A DNA stretch of 64,000 nt from UBA1425 sp045537495 (GTDB lineage: Bacteria; Bacillota; Clostridia; Oscillospirales; Acutalibacteraceae). The stretch is taken from contig JAZSPN010000021.1 of NCBI GenBank assembly GCA_045537495.1, forward strand, positions 1-64,000, written 5' to 3'. Below, piece by piece: positions 42,642-52,060 of the stretch. The notes below the pieces were generated by a model. It ran no database searches, was not told the origin of the DNA, and saw only the letters and a program-made list of their open reading frames with translations. Both the position numbers and the translations under genes were made by a program. Every line of letters begins with the position of its first letter. Position 1 is the first letter of the stretch.

Positions 42642-43148
42642 ATGATGAAAAAAATTACGGCACTTTTCATCTCTTTGATTCTGATATTCTCTTTTGCAGC
42701 GTGCAAAGGAGATGAAACGGATATCCACAGTCAGACGGCGGCAGGATATGCCGATGAGGAGAATGCGGTCATCGTTGATCCCTATGTGACCGTTACGGCG
42801 GACAAAGAAATATCGGGCGACGATGTCGCGTGCGAATTTTGGCAAGAGGGCGAAAAGCTTCACGGATTTATAATGCGATTCTCGAAGAAAACGCAAATAG
42901 ATTCCTCCTTGTCCGATCCCGCAAATGTGTATTATGCACTGGTGACGGAGAAAAACGGGGAGAAAAAGGTTGTTCCGACAGAAGATATTCAGATAAGCAC
43001 CGACATAAAAACAAATGAATATGTCATAAAAATGCTTTATCCGACAGATAAAAACGGTACGTTCAATGTTGATTTTTGCTTGTCGGAGCGTGAAAATGCA
43101 GGAGATTCAATGATTTTTTGCGCAAAATCCGAATGTACACTGCCGTAA
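42642..43148 (+). CDS. Small predicted lipoprotein
   Basis: A 168-residue exported protein, not recognised. The N-terminus MMKKITALFISLILIFSFAAC forms a signal peptide with a lipobox-like FAAC, so it is probably lipid-anchored on the outer membrane face. The mature part is acidic and likely beta-rich (VIVDPYVTVTADKE, FKKTQIDSSL-type segments). ATG at 42642 follows AGAGGTG. It is last in the smc-dut run. Confidence 0.75.
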   Translation: MMKKITALFISLILIFSFAACKGDETDIHSQTAAGYADEENAVIVDPYVTVTADKEISGDDVACEFWQEGEKLHGFIMRFSKKTQIDSSLSDPANVYYALVTEKNGEKKVVPTEDIQISTDIKTNEYVIKMLYPTDKNGTFNVDFCLSERENAGDSMIFCAKSECTLP

Positions 43149-43193
43149 GCTTGTATTTTATTCAATAAAACGCAACTAATTATTGAAAAACAC

Positions 43194-43222
43194 TTGAAAT
43201 AATAGTGTATTTGTTATAAAAT
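43194..43222 (+). promoter_or_regulatory. Promoter of efp
   Basis: TTGAAA (43194-43199), 17-base spacer, TAAAAT (43217-43222). Confidence 0.5.
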
Positions 43223-43257
43223 AAATCAGTAAAAATGAAAATCGGAGGAATAATATT

Positions 43258-43815
43258 ATGGTATCAGCAGGCGATTTCAGAAACGGCGTAACTTTTGAAA
43301 TGGAAGGTCAGGTTTACCAGATCATCGAATTCCAGCACGTAAAACCCGGTAAGGGCGCTGCTTTCGTACGTACAAAGATCAGAAACGTTATCGGCGGTGC
43401 TGTTGTTGAGCGTACTTTCAGCCCGACAGACAAGTTCCCGACGGCTTATATTGAGCGTAAAGAGATGGAATATTCTTACAATGACGGCGATCTTTACTAC
43501 TTCATGGATCCCGAAACATTCGACATGATTCCCATTAACGCAAGCGATCTTCCCGACAGCTTCAAGTTTGTCAAGGAAAACGTTGTTTGCCGTATCCTTT
43601 CCTACAAGGGCAATGTTTTCGGTCTTGAGCCTCCCACAACGGTAACTCTCAAGGTTACAAAGACGGATCCCGGCTTCAAGGGCGATACAGCTACAAACGC
43701 AACAAAGCCCGCAGAGCTTGAAACGGGTGCAGAGGTTAAGGTTCCTCTCTTCATCGACGAGGGTGAAGATATCATGGTAGATACCCGTACAGGTGAATAT
43801 CTCAGCCGTGCATAA
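43258..43815 (+). CDS. efp: Elongation factor P
   Basis: A 185-residue EF-P that rescues ribosomes stalled at polyproline. Three beta-barrel domains: KOW-like 1-62, OB 65-125 and C-terminal OB ending IMVDTRTGEYLSRA. The modifiable lysine K32 is in VKPGKGAAF, equivalent to the 5-aminopentanolylated K32 of Bacillus subtilis. A CGGAGG site precedes ATG 43258. No EpmA/B-type modification gene is adjacent. Confidence 0.98.
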   Translation: MVSAGDFRNGVTFEMEGQVYQIIEFQHVKPGKGAAFVRTKIRNVIGGAVVERTFSPTDKFPTAYIERKEMEYSYNDGDLYYFMDPETFDMIPINASDLPDSFKFVKENVVCRILSYKGNVFGLEPPTTVTLKVTKTDPGFKGDTATNATKPAELETGAEVKVPLFIDEGEDIMVDTRTGEYLSRA

Positions 43816-43854
43816 TGGCACAAAATAATTTCATACAGCATGGAGGTTTTTCTC

Positions 43855-44274
43855 ATGACATTAACAGAAAAAGCTGCTTATCTCAGAGGACTTGCAGAAG
43901 GTCTCGGACTTGATTCCGAAAAGCCCGAAACAAAGATGTTCAACGCGATCATGGATGTTATCGATGATCTTGCATTGACAACGGCCGATATCGAGGACAG
44001 CATTGCTCTCATCAACGAACAGCTTGATGCAGTTGACGAGGATCTCGACGAGCTTGAATCTTTCGTTTATGACGAGATGGACGACGACGAGTTCTTCGAC
44101 GAGGACGAAGACGATTGCTTCGAGGTTGAATGCCCCGCTTGCGGCGAGGTTATTTGCGTAGATGCAGGTGTTCTTGAAGACGGATCTCTCAACTGTCCCG
44201 CTTGCAACGAGCTTCTCGAATTCGATTTCGACGATGACTGTGATTGCGGTTGCTGCGACGGTTGCGACGAATAA
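43855..44274 (+). CDS. CD1247-like acidic protein with C-terminal zinc ribbon
   Basis: A 139-residue protein resembling the CD1247 N-terminal domain family of Clostridia. A helical N-terminal domain (TEKAAYLRGLAEGLGLD) is followed by a very acidic linker (about 70-90), then a rubredoxin-like ribbon CPACGEVICVD and CPACNELLEFD, then a Cys/Asp tail (CDCGCCDGCDE) that could add a metal site. Function unknown. ATG at 43855 follows GGAGG. It lies downstream of efp, perhaps one transcript. Confidence 0.85.
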   Translation: MTLTEKAAYLRGLAEGLGLDSEKPETKMFNAIMDVIDDLALTTADIEDSIALINEQLDAVDEDLDELESFVYDEMDDDEFFDEDEDDCFEVECPACGEVICVDAGVLEDGSLNCPACNELLEFDFDDDCDCGCCDGCDE

Positions 44275-44290
44275 TTGAATAAAAATTTTA

Positions 44291-44324
44291 AAGTGGCTTA
44301 CATTCAGATGTGAGCCACTTTTTT
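44291..44324 (+). terminator. Terminator of the efp transcript
   Basis: Stem AAGTGGCT (44291-44298) with AGCCACTT (44313-44320), inner CAT/ATG, followed by TTTTG. Confidence 0.85.
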
Positions 44325-44347
44325 GTTTGTTAAGTTGTTGAATGATT

Positions 44348-46468
44348 TTATACTGCATCAAAGAGGATGAGCTCTGAACGAAGTGCCGACGGTACGGAAA
44401 CCGTGATGCCGTGAGTCATAAGCTCATAACCGCTTAACGTGAATGTATCGCCCGAGTTGTCGAGAGTTACTTTGTAATTATACGAACGGCTGAGTCCTTT
44501 CGGAATTATGTTGAAACTGCTTTCCTTCGGCATGGTGAGGGTGAACAGTGCAAGTGCACCTTGTTTTTTGTCAAAGGAAGCGACTTCGAGTGCACAGAAG
44601 CCGTCGTCGAGTGACTTTGCAACCTCGGGAGTATGGTGATAGATTTTTGAGGTCGGCAGGAATTTTCTGATAAAGCTCTTGTAAATGCCGACGCTGTGCT
44701 TTACAAAGTCCATCTGATCGGTATTTATCTCCACATCGGTGGGGGCGATTACGTTGAGCGACATGTGGGTGAGCATTACGTTTCTCATGTGGGCATCGAG
44801 GGATCCGACCGTGTGACAGCCCATTCCCGCAAAAAGACGGTCTACTCTCTCGGGAGGAAGTGCCATGGTCATGCCGTTTGTAATCATGACGGAATGGGGG
44901 ACCTTCTGCCAGTCGGATACCCAGGTATGATTGAAGCTCTTCATCATGGCGAGGTCGCTTCTTCCTCCTCCGCCTGCACAGTTTTCGAAGATCAGTTCGG
45001 GGAAACGCTTGTGAAGGTTGTCGTAGATTCTGTGGACTGCTTCAAAATGCTTTACCGAAAGACATTCTCCGTCGCGGACGGTGAAGTATTCGCGGTGCGA
45101 TATGTTATGATCGACTCGAAGAAGCTCAACGTTGCACTCGGTTATTATGTTTGAAAGCTCAGACTCTGCCCATTTCTCGGCTTCGGGATTCGAAAGGTCG
45201 AGAAGATTCCGCGATTTTTCACCGAAGATATTTTCAGCGCGCCACTCGGGGTGTTCGAGATATACGGGGGAGAGCTTGCCGAGGCGTTCGATATCTACCC
45301 ACAGACCGAAACGCATACCGCGACTGTTGCAGTAGTCGGAAATTTCTTTGAGGGAATTCGGGTAACGGTCACGGTTTTGAAGGTTGATGCCGTTGTAGTC
45401 GCCCCAGCGGTTTTCTTCGTCGGGAGGACAAACCCAGCCTGCATCGACGATGAAGACCTCGGCGCCCATTTCGGACATCTGGTCGATATATTCGATTGAA
45501 GTCTGAACGGACATATCGTGCTCTGCACCCATGCCCGAGCCGACGAGGCAGGCGGAGGGATCGGCTTCTTTGTTACAGAGAACGGATTTTCTTATGTGGG
45601 CGTGCATTTCGTTTACGGCACCGTCGAGATCACCTGCCGTAACACCCATGTGGACCTCGGGAGATACGAAGGTTTCACCGCTTTTTATAACGGTGAGGGG
45701 CTTGTGAGAAGTGATTTCCGCCTTGAAGGATATCGCCGTATTGCCGCACTCGGAATCTGTCGTGTAGTCGACACTGTAACGGCAGCCTGCTGTCCATGAA
45801 ATCTGAGAGAAGAAGAATGTTCCCGTTACGTTGTTGCGAATGAACATGAGCGGATGCTTGAAGCGATCTCTGCCGAATCGGAAATCGACGGACACGGTTA
45901 GGGGCTGAATGTCGTGCCATGAAAATTCGCCTTCACGTCCCCATGCGTCACGGTCGAAGTAACCGAGGCTGTAATATTTCGTTATGTCACGGCAGTTGGT
46001 AAGCTCTGCCTTGTTCATCGTTTCAAGACCGCCCGAAAGAACGCACAGTCTGCTGAGATTGACATCGTTTTCCGAGAGATTCTCAATCTCGATGAATCTT
46101 GTAAACATCTGTGTTCCGTCAAGGAGAGTATGTATTCTGAAACGTATTTTTTTAAGAGTGCTGTCAAGAGTCAGTACGGATTTTATGCCGTTATCGGAAG
46201 TTTTTTCTTCGGTGAAATCAACGAATTCGAGTCCGTAATCAAGGCACTGACCGTCTATTTCGATGTTGAACGAGGACGGCTCACAGAAGGTGTTCTTGTC
46301 GAGTCTTGACGGACAGTTTTTCAATGTGTTGAGAACGTAGCCTCCCGCATTGTAGCCCGAGGAAACGAGTACACCGTCCCGAAGAGTTTCTTCATAAACG
46401 CAAAGACCGCTTCTGTAACAGAAAACGGGATTTTCACTTTTTTCGAAGTAAATGTTTGTATAAGGCAT
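44348..46468 (-). CDS. Glycoside hydrolase family 36 (alpha-galactosidase-like)
   Basis: A 706-residue GH36 enzyme. An N-terminal beta-supersandwich (1-310) precedes the catalytic barrel with VFIVDAGWVCPPDEENRWGDY near 335. The nucleophile Asp lies in LLRVDHN near 452 and the acid/base in ENCAGGGGRSDLAMM near 490. There is no signal peptide, so it works on imported alpha-galactosides. The nucleophile motif differs slightly from the common KxDxN form. ATG at 46468 follows AAGGAGTG and a consensus promoter. Substrate within GH36 is not settled. Confidence 0.9.
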   Translation of the reverse strand: MPYTNIYFEKSENPVFCYRSGLCVYEETLRDGVLVSSGYNAGGYVLNTLKNCPSRLDKNTFCEPSSFNIEIDGQCLDYGLEFVDFTEEKTSDNGIKSVLTLDSTLKKIRFRIHTLLDGTQMFTRFIEIENLSENDVNLSRLCVLSGGLETMNKAELTNCRDITKYYSLGYFDRDAWGREGEFSWHDIQPLTVSVDFRFGRDRFKHPLMFIRNNVTGTFFFSQISWTAGCRYSVDYTTDSECGNTAISFKAEITSHKPLTVIKSGETFVSPEVHMGVTAGDLDGAVNEMHAHIRKSVLCNKEADPSACLVGSGMGAEHDMSVQTSIEYIDQMSEMGAEVFIVDAGWVCPPDEENRWGDYNGINLQNRDRYPNSLKEISDYCNSRGMRFGLWVDIERLGKLSPVYLEHPEWRAENIFGEKSRNLLDLSNPEAEKWAESELSNIITECNVELLRVDHNISHREYFTVRDGECLSVKHFEAVHRIYDNLHKRFPELIFENCAGGGGRSDLAMMKSFNHTWVSDWQKVPHSVMITNGMTMALPPERVDRLFAGMGCHTVGSLDAHMRNVMLTHMSLNVIAPTDVEINTDQMDFVKHSVGIYKSFIRKFLPTSKIYHHTPEVAKSLDDGFCALEVASFDKKQGALALFTLTMPKESSFNIIPKGLSRSYNYKVTLDNSGDTFTLSGYELMTHGITVSVPSALRSELILFDAV

Positions 46469-46487
46469 TTTATCACTCCTTTTTTTG

Positions 46488-46516
46488 ATTGTACTTGAAG
46501 GAAAACACGTTGTCAA
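46488..46516 (-). promoter_or_regulatory. Promoter of the GH36 gene
   Basis: Minus strand TTGACA (46516-46511), 17-base spacer, TACAAT (46493-46488). It is back-to-back with the ttcA-like promoter. Confidence 0.75.
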
Positions 46517-46524
46517 TATACCTC

Positions 46525-46553
46525 TTGTAGTTTTCGGAATATGATGATATAAT
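46525..46553 (+). promoter_or_regulatory. Promoter of the TtcA-like gene
   Basis: TTGTAG (46525-46530), 17-base spacer, TATAAT (46548-46553). Confidence 0.6.
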
Positions 46554-46584
46554 TAAATATAATTTATATGTTAGGTTGAACCGT

Positions 46585-47295
46585 ATGCAAAAAATGATGT
46601 CATATATGCGCAGCGCCATGGAGCGTTATAACATGATAGAGGACGGCGACCGAATAGCGGTAGGACTGTCGGGCGGAAAGGATTCCGTTGTACTTCTTTA
46701 CTGCCTTGCGAGGATGAGGCTTTTTTATCCGAAAAAGTTTACGTTGACGGCAATAACGGTTGATCCTTGCTTTTCGGGAGAGGAAACGGACTATTCCGAA
46801 TTACAAAAGCTTTGCGACAGCATAGATGTTCCGTACGTCATAAAGAGAACGGAAATCGGCTCGATTATTTTTGATGTCAGAAAAGAAGCGAATCCGTGCA
46901 GTCTTTGTGCAAGAATGCGACGGGGTGCACTTCACGATCTTGTAAAAGAGATCGGTTGCAATAAGCTGGCTCTCGGACATCATATGGACGACGCGGTTGA
47001 AACCTTTATGATGAATTTGCTCAATGAAGCGCGTATCGGCTGTTTTTCTCCGCTGACATATCTTTCGAGAAAAGATATTCACATGATCCGTCCCATGGTT
47101 TTTGCAAGAGAGAGTGACTGTGCAAGAGTGGCGAGAAACGAAAATCTTCCGATAGTGAAAAGCAGATGCCCCGCTGACGGTACAACGGAACGTCAGAATG
47201 TAAAAGAGCTTTTAACATCACTTGAAAAAGACTACAAGGATGTCAGATACAAAATCCTCGGAGCTATGCAACGGGGAAATATTAACGGTTTTTAA
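46585..47295 (+). CDS. TtcA-like tRNA thiolase (PP-loop ATPase)
   Basis: A 236-residue PP-loop protein of the TtcA/TtuA group, which put sulfur on tRNA (2-thiocytidine at position 32 for TtcA) using an Fe-S cluster. The SGGKDS loop is near residue 30, CSLC near 112 and a third Cys in KSRCPADG near 192 would bind the cluster. HHMDDAVETFMMNLL is typical. ATG at 46585 is used; a TTG nine bases upstream is possible. It is followed by the mutase gene after 15 bases. Confidence 0.88.
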   Translation: MQKMMSYMRSAMERYNMIEDGDRIAVGLSGGKDSVVLLYCLARMRLFYPKKFTLTAITVDPCFSGEETDYSELQKLCDSIDVPYVIKRTEIGSIIFDVRKEANPCSLCARMRRGALHDLVKEIGCNKLALGHHMDDAVETFMMNLLNEARIGCFSPLTYLSRKDIHMIRPMVFARESDCARVARNENLPIVKSRCPADGTTERQNVKELLTSLEKDYKDVRYKILGAMQRGNINGF

Positions 47296-47310
47296 GAAAG
47301 AGGCGATCTT

Positions 47311-48519
47311 ATGAAATATGCAATTGTGCTGTATGACGGCATGGCGGATTATCCCGTGCCTGCACTGAACGGAAAAACTCCCATGGAAGCGGCACATAAG
47401 CCGAACTTCGATGCACTGGCACAAAAGGGTGAAGTCGGACTTGTAAAGACGGTTGCAGACGGATTAAAGCCCGGAAGCGATATTGCGAATCTCAGTGTTC
47501 TCGGCTATGATCCCAAGCTCTATCACAAGGGACGTTCACCTCTCGAAGCTGCCAACATCGGAATTCAGATGGCAAAGGACGATGTTGCACTCCGTTGCAA
47601 CCTGGTAACGCTCAGCGATGAAGAGAAGTATGAAGATAAAACGATGGTGGACTACTCCGCCGGAGATATAAGCTCTGCGGAGGCGGCAGAAATTATAAAA
47701 ACGGTTTCCGAGCATTTCGGCAACGACGTCTATGCGTTTTATAACGGTGTGAGCTACCGTCACTGCCTTATCGTTCACAAGGGAACGACCGATCTCGGCA
47801 AGATGACACCGCCTCACGATATTTCGAAGCGTGTCATCGGAGAGTATCTTTCAAATCACGAGAATGCCGAAAGGCTTATCGAGATGATGAAGGAAAGCTA
47901 CGATCTCCTGAAGGATCATCCCGTCAACAAAAAGCGTATTGCGGAAGGTAAGCTTCCCGCGAATTCCGTATGGTTCTGGGGTGAAGGCACGTGTACGACG
48001 CTTCCGCCCTTCGAGGAGCTTTATTCACTCAAAGGATCGATTATCACCGCGGTAGACCTTCTCGGCGGTATCGGCTTCCTTGCAGGCATGAATACACCGA
48101 AGGTGGAAGGGGTAACGGGATATCTCGATACAAACTTTGTCGGAAAGGCGAAAGCGGCTGTTGAGGAATGGGAAAACGGACAGGATCTTGTTTATCTTCA
48201 TTTTGAAGCCCCCGATGAGTGCGGTCACAGAAATGAGCCCGAAAACAAGGTGAAAGCAATCGAGCTTATCGATTCTCTTGTTTTGCCCGTGCTTCTCGAT
48301 TACCTTGAAGATCAGGGTGATTACAAGATTATGATTCTCCCCGATCATCCGACTCCCATTGTCACAATGACTCATGCATCCGATCCCGTACCGTACATGA
48401 TTTACAGCAGTGCTGACGAAAGAATCGGTGTGGATTCAATTAATGAAAACTCTGCAAAAGAAACAGGCATTTATATTCCCGACGGCACAAAACTGATGCA
48501 AAAGTTTATTGATTTTTAA
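47311..48519 (+). CDS. apgM: Cofactor-independent phosphoglycerate mutase, archaeal type
   Basis: A 402-residue alkaline-phosphatase-superfamily mutase interconverting 3- and 2-phosphoglycerate. DGMADYPVPALNGKTP at the N-terminus, GSDIANLSVLGYDP near 55 (serine nucleophile region), and the metal-binding HFEAPDECGHRN near 292 and LPDHPTPI near 345 are seen. This ApgM form is shorter than the GpmI form and occurs in archaea and many anaerobic bacteria. A good GAGG site precedes ATG 47311. Confidence 0.93.
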   Translation: MKYAIVLYDGMADYPVPALNGKTPMEAAHKPNFDALAQKGEVGLVKTVADGLKPGSDIANLSVLGYDPKLYHKGRSPLEAANIGIQMAKDDVALRCNLVTLSDEEKYEDKTMVDYSAGDISSAEAAEIIKTVSEHFGNDVYAFYNGVSYRHCLIVHKGTTDLGKMTPPHDISKRVIGEYLSNHENAERLIEMMKESYDLLKDHPVNKKRIAEGKLPANSVWFWGEGTCTTLPPFEELYSLKGSIITAVDLLGGIGFLAGMNTPKVEGVTGYLDTNFVGKAKAAVEEWENGQDLVYLHFEAPDECGHRNEPENKVKAIELIDSLVLPVLLDYLEDQGDYKIMILPDHPTPIVTMTHASDPVPYMIYSSADERIGVDSINENSAKETGIYIPDGTKLMQKFIDF

Positions 48520-48531
48520 GGAGAAGATTCC

Positions 48532-49791
48532 ATGAAAACCAAGGCTGTCCGTTTATACGGTAAAAAAGATCTCCGTCTCGAGGAATTTGAGCTTCCCGAG
48601 ATCAGAGATGACGAGATCCTGGCAAAGGTGGTTTCCGACAGCATTTGTATGTCATCGTACAAGGCGTCCGAGCAGGGTGCCGAGCATAAGAGGGTTCCCT
48701 TTGATGTTCATGAAAATCCCGTTATCATCGGACATGAATTCTGTGGCGAGCTTGTAAAGGTGGGTGCAAAGTGGGCTTCCCGATACAAGGAAGGCAGTCG
48801 TTTTGTTATCCAGCCTGCACTGAACTATAAAGGCTCTCTCGATGCACCCGGATATTCCTACAGGTATATCGGCGGTGATGCTACATATATCATCATCCCG
48901 AATGAAGTTATGCTCATGGATTGCCTTTTGCCGTACAGCGGAACGGAAATGTATAAAGGTTCGCTTACGGAGCCGTTTTCGTGTGTCATAGGTGCATTCA
49001 ACGCTTCCTATCACACGACGAGAGGCGAATATACTCACAAGATGGGCATACGCGAAGGCGGAAAAATGGCAATACTTGCAGGAGCGGGCCCCATGGGACT
49101 TGCGGCAATTGACTATGCCATTCACGGTGAAACGAAACCGTCGCTTCTCGTTGTTACCGATATCAACCCGGTACGTCTTTCGCGTGCGGCTTCAATCTTT
49201 ACGGAAGAAGAGGCAAAGAAAAACGGTGTTGAGCTTATGTATCTCAACACATGGAACATCAATGCTGCCGAAAAACTGAAATCGGTTTCCTCGGACGGTT
49301 TTGACGATGTTTTTGTTCTGGCACCGAACACCTCTCTTGTCGAAACGGCAGACAAGGTCCTGGCGGCAGACGGCTGTATAAACTTTTTTGCGGGGCCCAC
49401 GGATCCGAGCTTCTCGGCACCGTTCAATTTCTTCAATGTTCATTACAGCTCAACTCACGTGGTGGGAACTTCGGGCGGTAACGCTTCCGATATGAGAAAG
49501 GCGCTTGAAATGATAAGCGACGGAAAACTCAATCCCGCAGCCCTTGTTACCCATGTCGGCGGTCTTGACTGTGTAATCGACACGACGTTGAAGCTTCCCC
49601 AGATTCAGGGAGGCAAAAAGCTGATATACACAGAGATTTCTCTTCCCCTTACGGAAATAGACAGCTTCGAGGAACTCGGAAAAACCGATCCCATGTTCAG
49701 GAAGCTTCATGAGATCTGCAAGAAAAATAACGGTCTTTGGTGCGCCGAAGCGGAGTGTTATCTTTTGAACAATGCTCCGAAAATTTGCTGA
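48532..49791 (+). CDS. Zinc-binding medium-chain dehydrogenase (sorbose-1-phosphate-reductase-like)
   Basis: A 419-residue MDR-superfamily dehydrogenase. GHEFCGELVKVG near 67 is the catalytic zinc signature and LAGAGPMGLAAIDYA near 183 the Rossmann NAD(P) motif. The usual structural four-Cys zinc lobe is missing, and the protein is longer than typical sorbitol dehydrogenase, as in the L-sorbose-1-phosphate reductase group. A sugar or sugar-phosphate substrate is likely. AAGGAG precedes ATG 48532. The gene follows the mutase gene by 12 bases, so they share a transcript. Confidence 0.85.
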   Translation: MKTKAVRLYGKKDLRLEEFELPEIRDDEILAKVVSDSICMSSYKASEQGAEHKRVPFDVHENPVIIGHEFCGELVKVGAKWASRYKEGSRFVIQPALNYKGSLDAPGYSYRYIGGDATYIIIPNEVMLMDCLLPYSGTEMYKGSLTEPFSCVIGAFNASYHTTRGEYTHKMGIREGGKMAILAGAGPMGLAAIDYAIHGETKPSLLVVTDINPVRLSRAASIFTEEEAKKNGVELMYLNTWNINAAEKLKSVSSDGFDDVFVLAPNTSLVETADKVLAADGCINFFAGPTDPSFSAPFNFFNVHYSSTHVVGTSGGNASDMRKALEMISDGKLNPAALVTHVGGLDCVIDTTLKLPQIQGGKKLIYTEISLPLTEIDSFEELGKTDPMFRKLHEICKKNNGLWCAEAECYLLNNAPKIC

Positions 49792-49806
49792 CAGAACGGT
49801 GATGCA

Positions 49807-50472
49807 ATGCTGTTTTTGACAGAATCCCCATATCTCGTACTGCAAAAAAGTAAAGATCCCGAAAATAATATCGCCGCTGAGGAATTTCTTTTTTCACAGC
49901 GGCGTGAAAATTTTATATTCATCTGGCAGAATTCACCGTGCGTTGTGATAGGGAAAAATCAGATCGTGGAAAATGAAGTTGCAAAGGAATACAGAAACAC
50001 CCTTCCCGTTATAAAAAGAAGTACGGGCGGAGGGGCTGTTTATCACGACGAAAACAATATCAATTTTTCGTTTATAAAGAATGACAGCTCAATACCGACT
50101 CTTGAAAAATTCACACAGCCGATCCGTGATTTTTTGAAAAGTCTTGGCGTTGAAACAGAGCTGTCGGGAAAAAATGATATTCTTCTCGACGGAAAAAAGA
50201 TATCGGGTACCGCGAGTCGGATACAAAACGGAAGAATTCTTTTTCACGGGACGTTGCTTTTTAAGTGCGATTTTGAAAAAATGGAAAAGATACTTACGCC
50301 GAACAGGGAGAAGCTTATGGCAAACGGAGTAGCTTCGGTTAAAGCGAGAGTAGGCGAAATAGCACCGTATTGCAATGTGAAAACGGTTGAAGAATTCCGA
50401 AATCTGCTCATAGAATACCTTATGAAAGAAGAAAAATCGGAAAATATTAACATAAAGTGTAAATATTTTTAA
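49807..50472 (+). CDS. lplA: Lipoate-protein ligase A, short form
   Basis: A 221-residue LplA-type ligase that activates lipoate with ATP and attaches it to lipoyl domains. RSTGGGAVYHDENNINFSFI near 71 and NDILLDGKKISGTASRI near 124 (with the key lysine) are the active-site blocks. Compared with the roughly 330-residue Escherichia coli enzyme, the C-terminal accessory domain is absent. No LplB-like partner, glycine-cleavage or dehydrogenase gene is near. The ribosome site is weak. Last gene before an AT-rich gap. Confidence 0.9.
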   Translation: MLFLTESPYLVLQKSKDPENNIAAEEFLFSQRRENFIFIWQNSPCVVIGKNQIVENEVAKEYRNTLPVIKRSTGGGAVYHDENNINFSFIKNDSSIPTLEKFTQPIRDFLKSLGVETELSGKNDILLDGKKISGTASRIQNGRILFHGTLLFKCDFEKMEKILTPNREKLMANGVASVKARVGEIAPYCNVKTVEEFRNLLIEYLMKEEKSENINIKCKYF

Positions 50473-50499
50473 ATCTTTTGTGAATGTTTAAATTTTTAT

Positions 50500-50528
50500 T
50501 TGAAAAACAAGGAAATATGTGGTAGGAT
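50500..50528 (+). promoter_or_regulatory. Promoter of the zinc-ribbon repeat protein
   Basis: TTGAAA (50500-50505), 17-base spacer, TAGGAT (50523-50528). The implied transcript start, near 50535, argues against an ATG at 50534 and for 50564. Confidence 0.45.
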
Positions 50529-50563
50529 AGATAATGTATTATTATCTGTATCGGAAGGAAAGG

Positions 50564-52060
50564 ATGTTGCGGACCTTGATGGAACAGGAACGTTCGGGAT
50601 TTTCGGTTCCGAAGGGTAAAAAAGTGTGTTCTGTCTGCGGTGAGATAAAAAGAACATCTCACTTCGAAGGCAACAGCGACCGTTGCATCGAATGCAACGA
50701 AAAGATGCTCAGAACGCATATCAGATGGTACTGTTTGCCGATAGCGCTGGTTTTTGCAGCGGCATCGGTTATTGCCGTTTATTTTACTTGTCTTACAGTC
50801 CCGTTTGTTAAAGCCGTAAACAGTGTAAGTGTTGCGGTTGATTCCGCTTGTCTTCATGATGCTTTCGATATTTATGAGAATACGGTAATGACTATGGCGG
50901 ATAAAACCGATACGTCAATCAAAGAGAGGTTTACCTTCCTCGGGGAAAAGAAGATTTTTGTGCCCGGAACGGAAACTTTTGAGAAGTACTGTGAAATAAA
51001 GGCATACTCCGATTCCGAGTATGAAGCGGGTGTTCTGGCGAAAGGTCTTTTCAATAAGGATGTCATTAAAGAAAATGACGTTTTTTCAAAGTATGTTTCG
51101 GTAAAAGATGCGTATGACAAGGTTTTTTCCAGGGTGCAGAAAATAAACGAAGCATATCCGTTTACGTCGGGCGAGGATCTCAGATATGATGAGATTATGG
51201 CTGAGCTTGAGAATGAAAAACAGAAATGTACATCCGATTACGAAAAAGGATATGTCGAGTATTTTAAAGCATCGGTAACGGGGCTTTATTACAGCGGAAA
51301 AGAAGAGCTTTACGAAAAGGTGAAGGAATATCTCGACGAAATGATAGTTTACCTTCCCGGTGAATATCAGGTTTACGGATCCACTCTTGTTTCTGCCGCT
51401 TTTGATATGGGCGATTTTGACAAGGCGGCGGAAACGGCAAGCTTTGTTCTCACCAAAAACAGAAATATTACGGAAGCCTACGAATGGCTTGCCGAAGCCT
51501 ATTACAAAAAGGGCGACACGGAAAAAACCTTCGCGATAATTGAAGAGCTGAATGAATTTTCACCGTCATCGCCCACATACTATAAGCTTTTGATAAAGTA
51601 TAATCTGCTTGAAGGAAATACGGAAGCTGCCGATAAGGCAAGCTTCGACGGCGACAGCGAGAACAGTGAGCTTGCAGATGCCGTTTTCAATCTGTATCTT
51701 TCCGGAAAAGAGAGTCAGGTGACAAGAAAGGCAAAACAGGTGTTTGCCGAAAACATAGACTTTACCGTTTATCAGTGTGCACTTCTGCTTTTGCAGGGGG
51801 ACGCGGTGACGGCATTCGAGGTTTCGTATAATTATGCGTATTATTATGCTTATTATTATGCGTATCTTACGGGGGATACATCTCTTCTTACTCAGGGAGT
51901 CATCAATATGACAACTCTTTGTGCACAGCTTGTCGACGACAAGGAGGCGGTTGACGATGTTTCTCAGTACGGAATGTGCGACGAAACCACACAAAAGGTT
52001 ATTGACGGTGAGCTTTCGATTGAGGATGTGTTTATTAACGGAAAGGCGGAGATAATATGA
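50564..52060 (+). CDS. Zinc-ribbon, membrane-anchored TPR-like repeat protein
   Basis: A 498-residue protein, not assigned to a known function. The N-terminus holds a treble-clef-like CSVCGEIKRTSHF and CIECN pair (about 23-48), then one membrane helix near 58-82. The long helical remainder shows TPR-like repeats (AAETASFVLTKNRNITEAYEWLAEAYYKKGDTEKTFAIIEEL). A tyrosine-rich stretch, YAYYYAYYYAY, lies near residue 425. The ribbon is cytoplasmic and the repeats probably extracellular. It overlaps the next gene by 4 bases. Confidence 0.75.
   Translation: MLRTLMEQERSGFSVPKGKKVCSVCGEIKRTSHFEGNSDRCIECNEKMLRTHIRWYCLPIALVFAAASVIAVYFTCLTVPFVKAVNSVSVAVDSACLHDAFDIYENTVMTMADKTDTSIKERFTFLGEKKIFVPGTETFEKYCEIKAYSDSEYEAGVLAKGLFNKDVIKENDVFSKYVSVKDAYDKVFSRVQKINEAYPFTSGEDLRYDEIMAELENEKQKCTSDYEKGYVEYFKASVTGLYYSGKEELYEKVKEYLDEMIVYLPGEYQVYGSTLVSAAFDMGDFDKAAETASFVLTKNRNITEAYEWLAEAYYKKGDTEKTFAIIEELNEFSPSSPTYYKLLIKYNLLEGNTEAADKASFDGDSENSELADAVFNLYLSGKESQVTRKAKQVFAENIDFTVYQCALLLLQGDAVTAFEVSYNYAYYYAYYYAYLTGDTSLLTQGVINMTTLCAQLVDDKEAVDDVSQYGMCDETTQKVIDGELSIEDVFINGKAEII

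Noticed and set aside
51830..51872. Tandem-looking TATTATTATGC repeats in the zinc-ribbon repeat gene, as an unstable microsatellite
   Set aside because: The units are short, imperfect and in frame, encoding a Tyr/Ala tract; called a protein feature rather than a DNA repeat.
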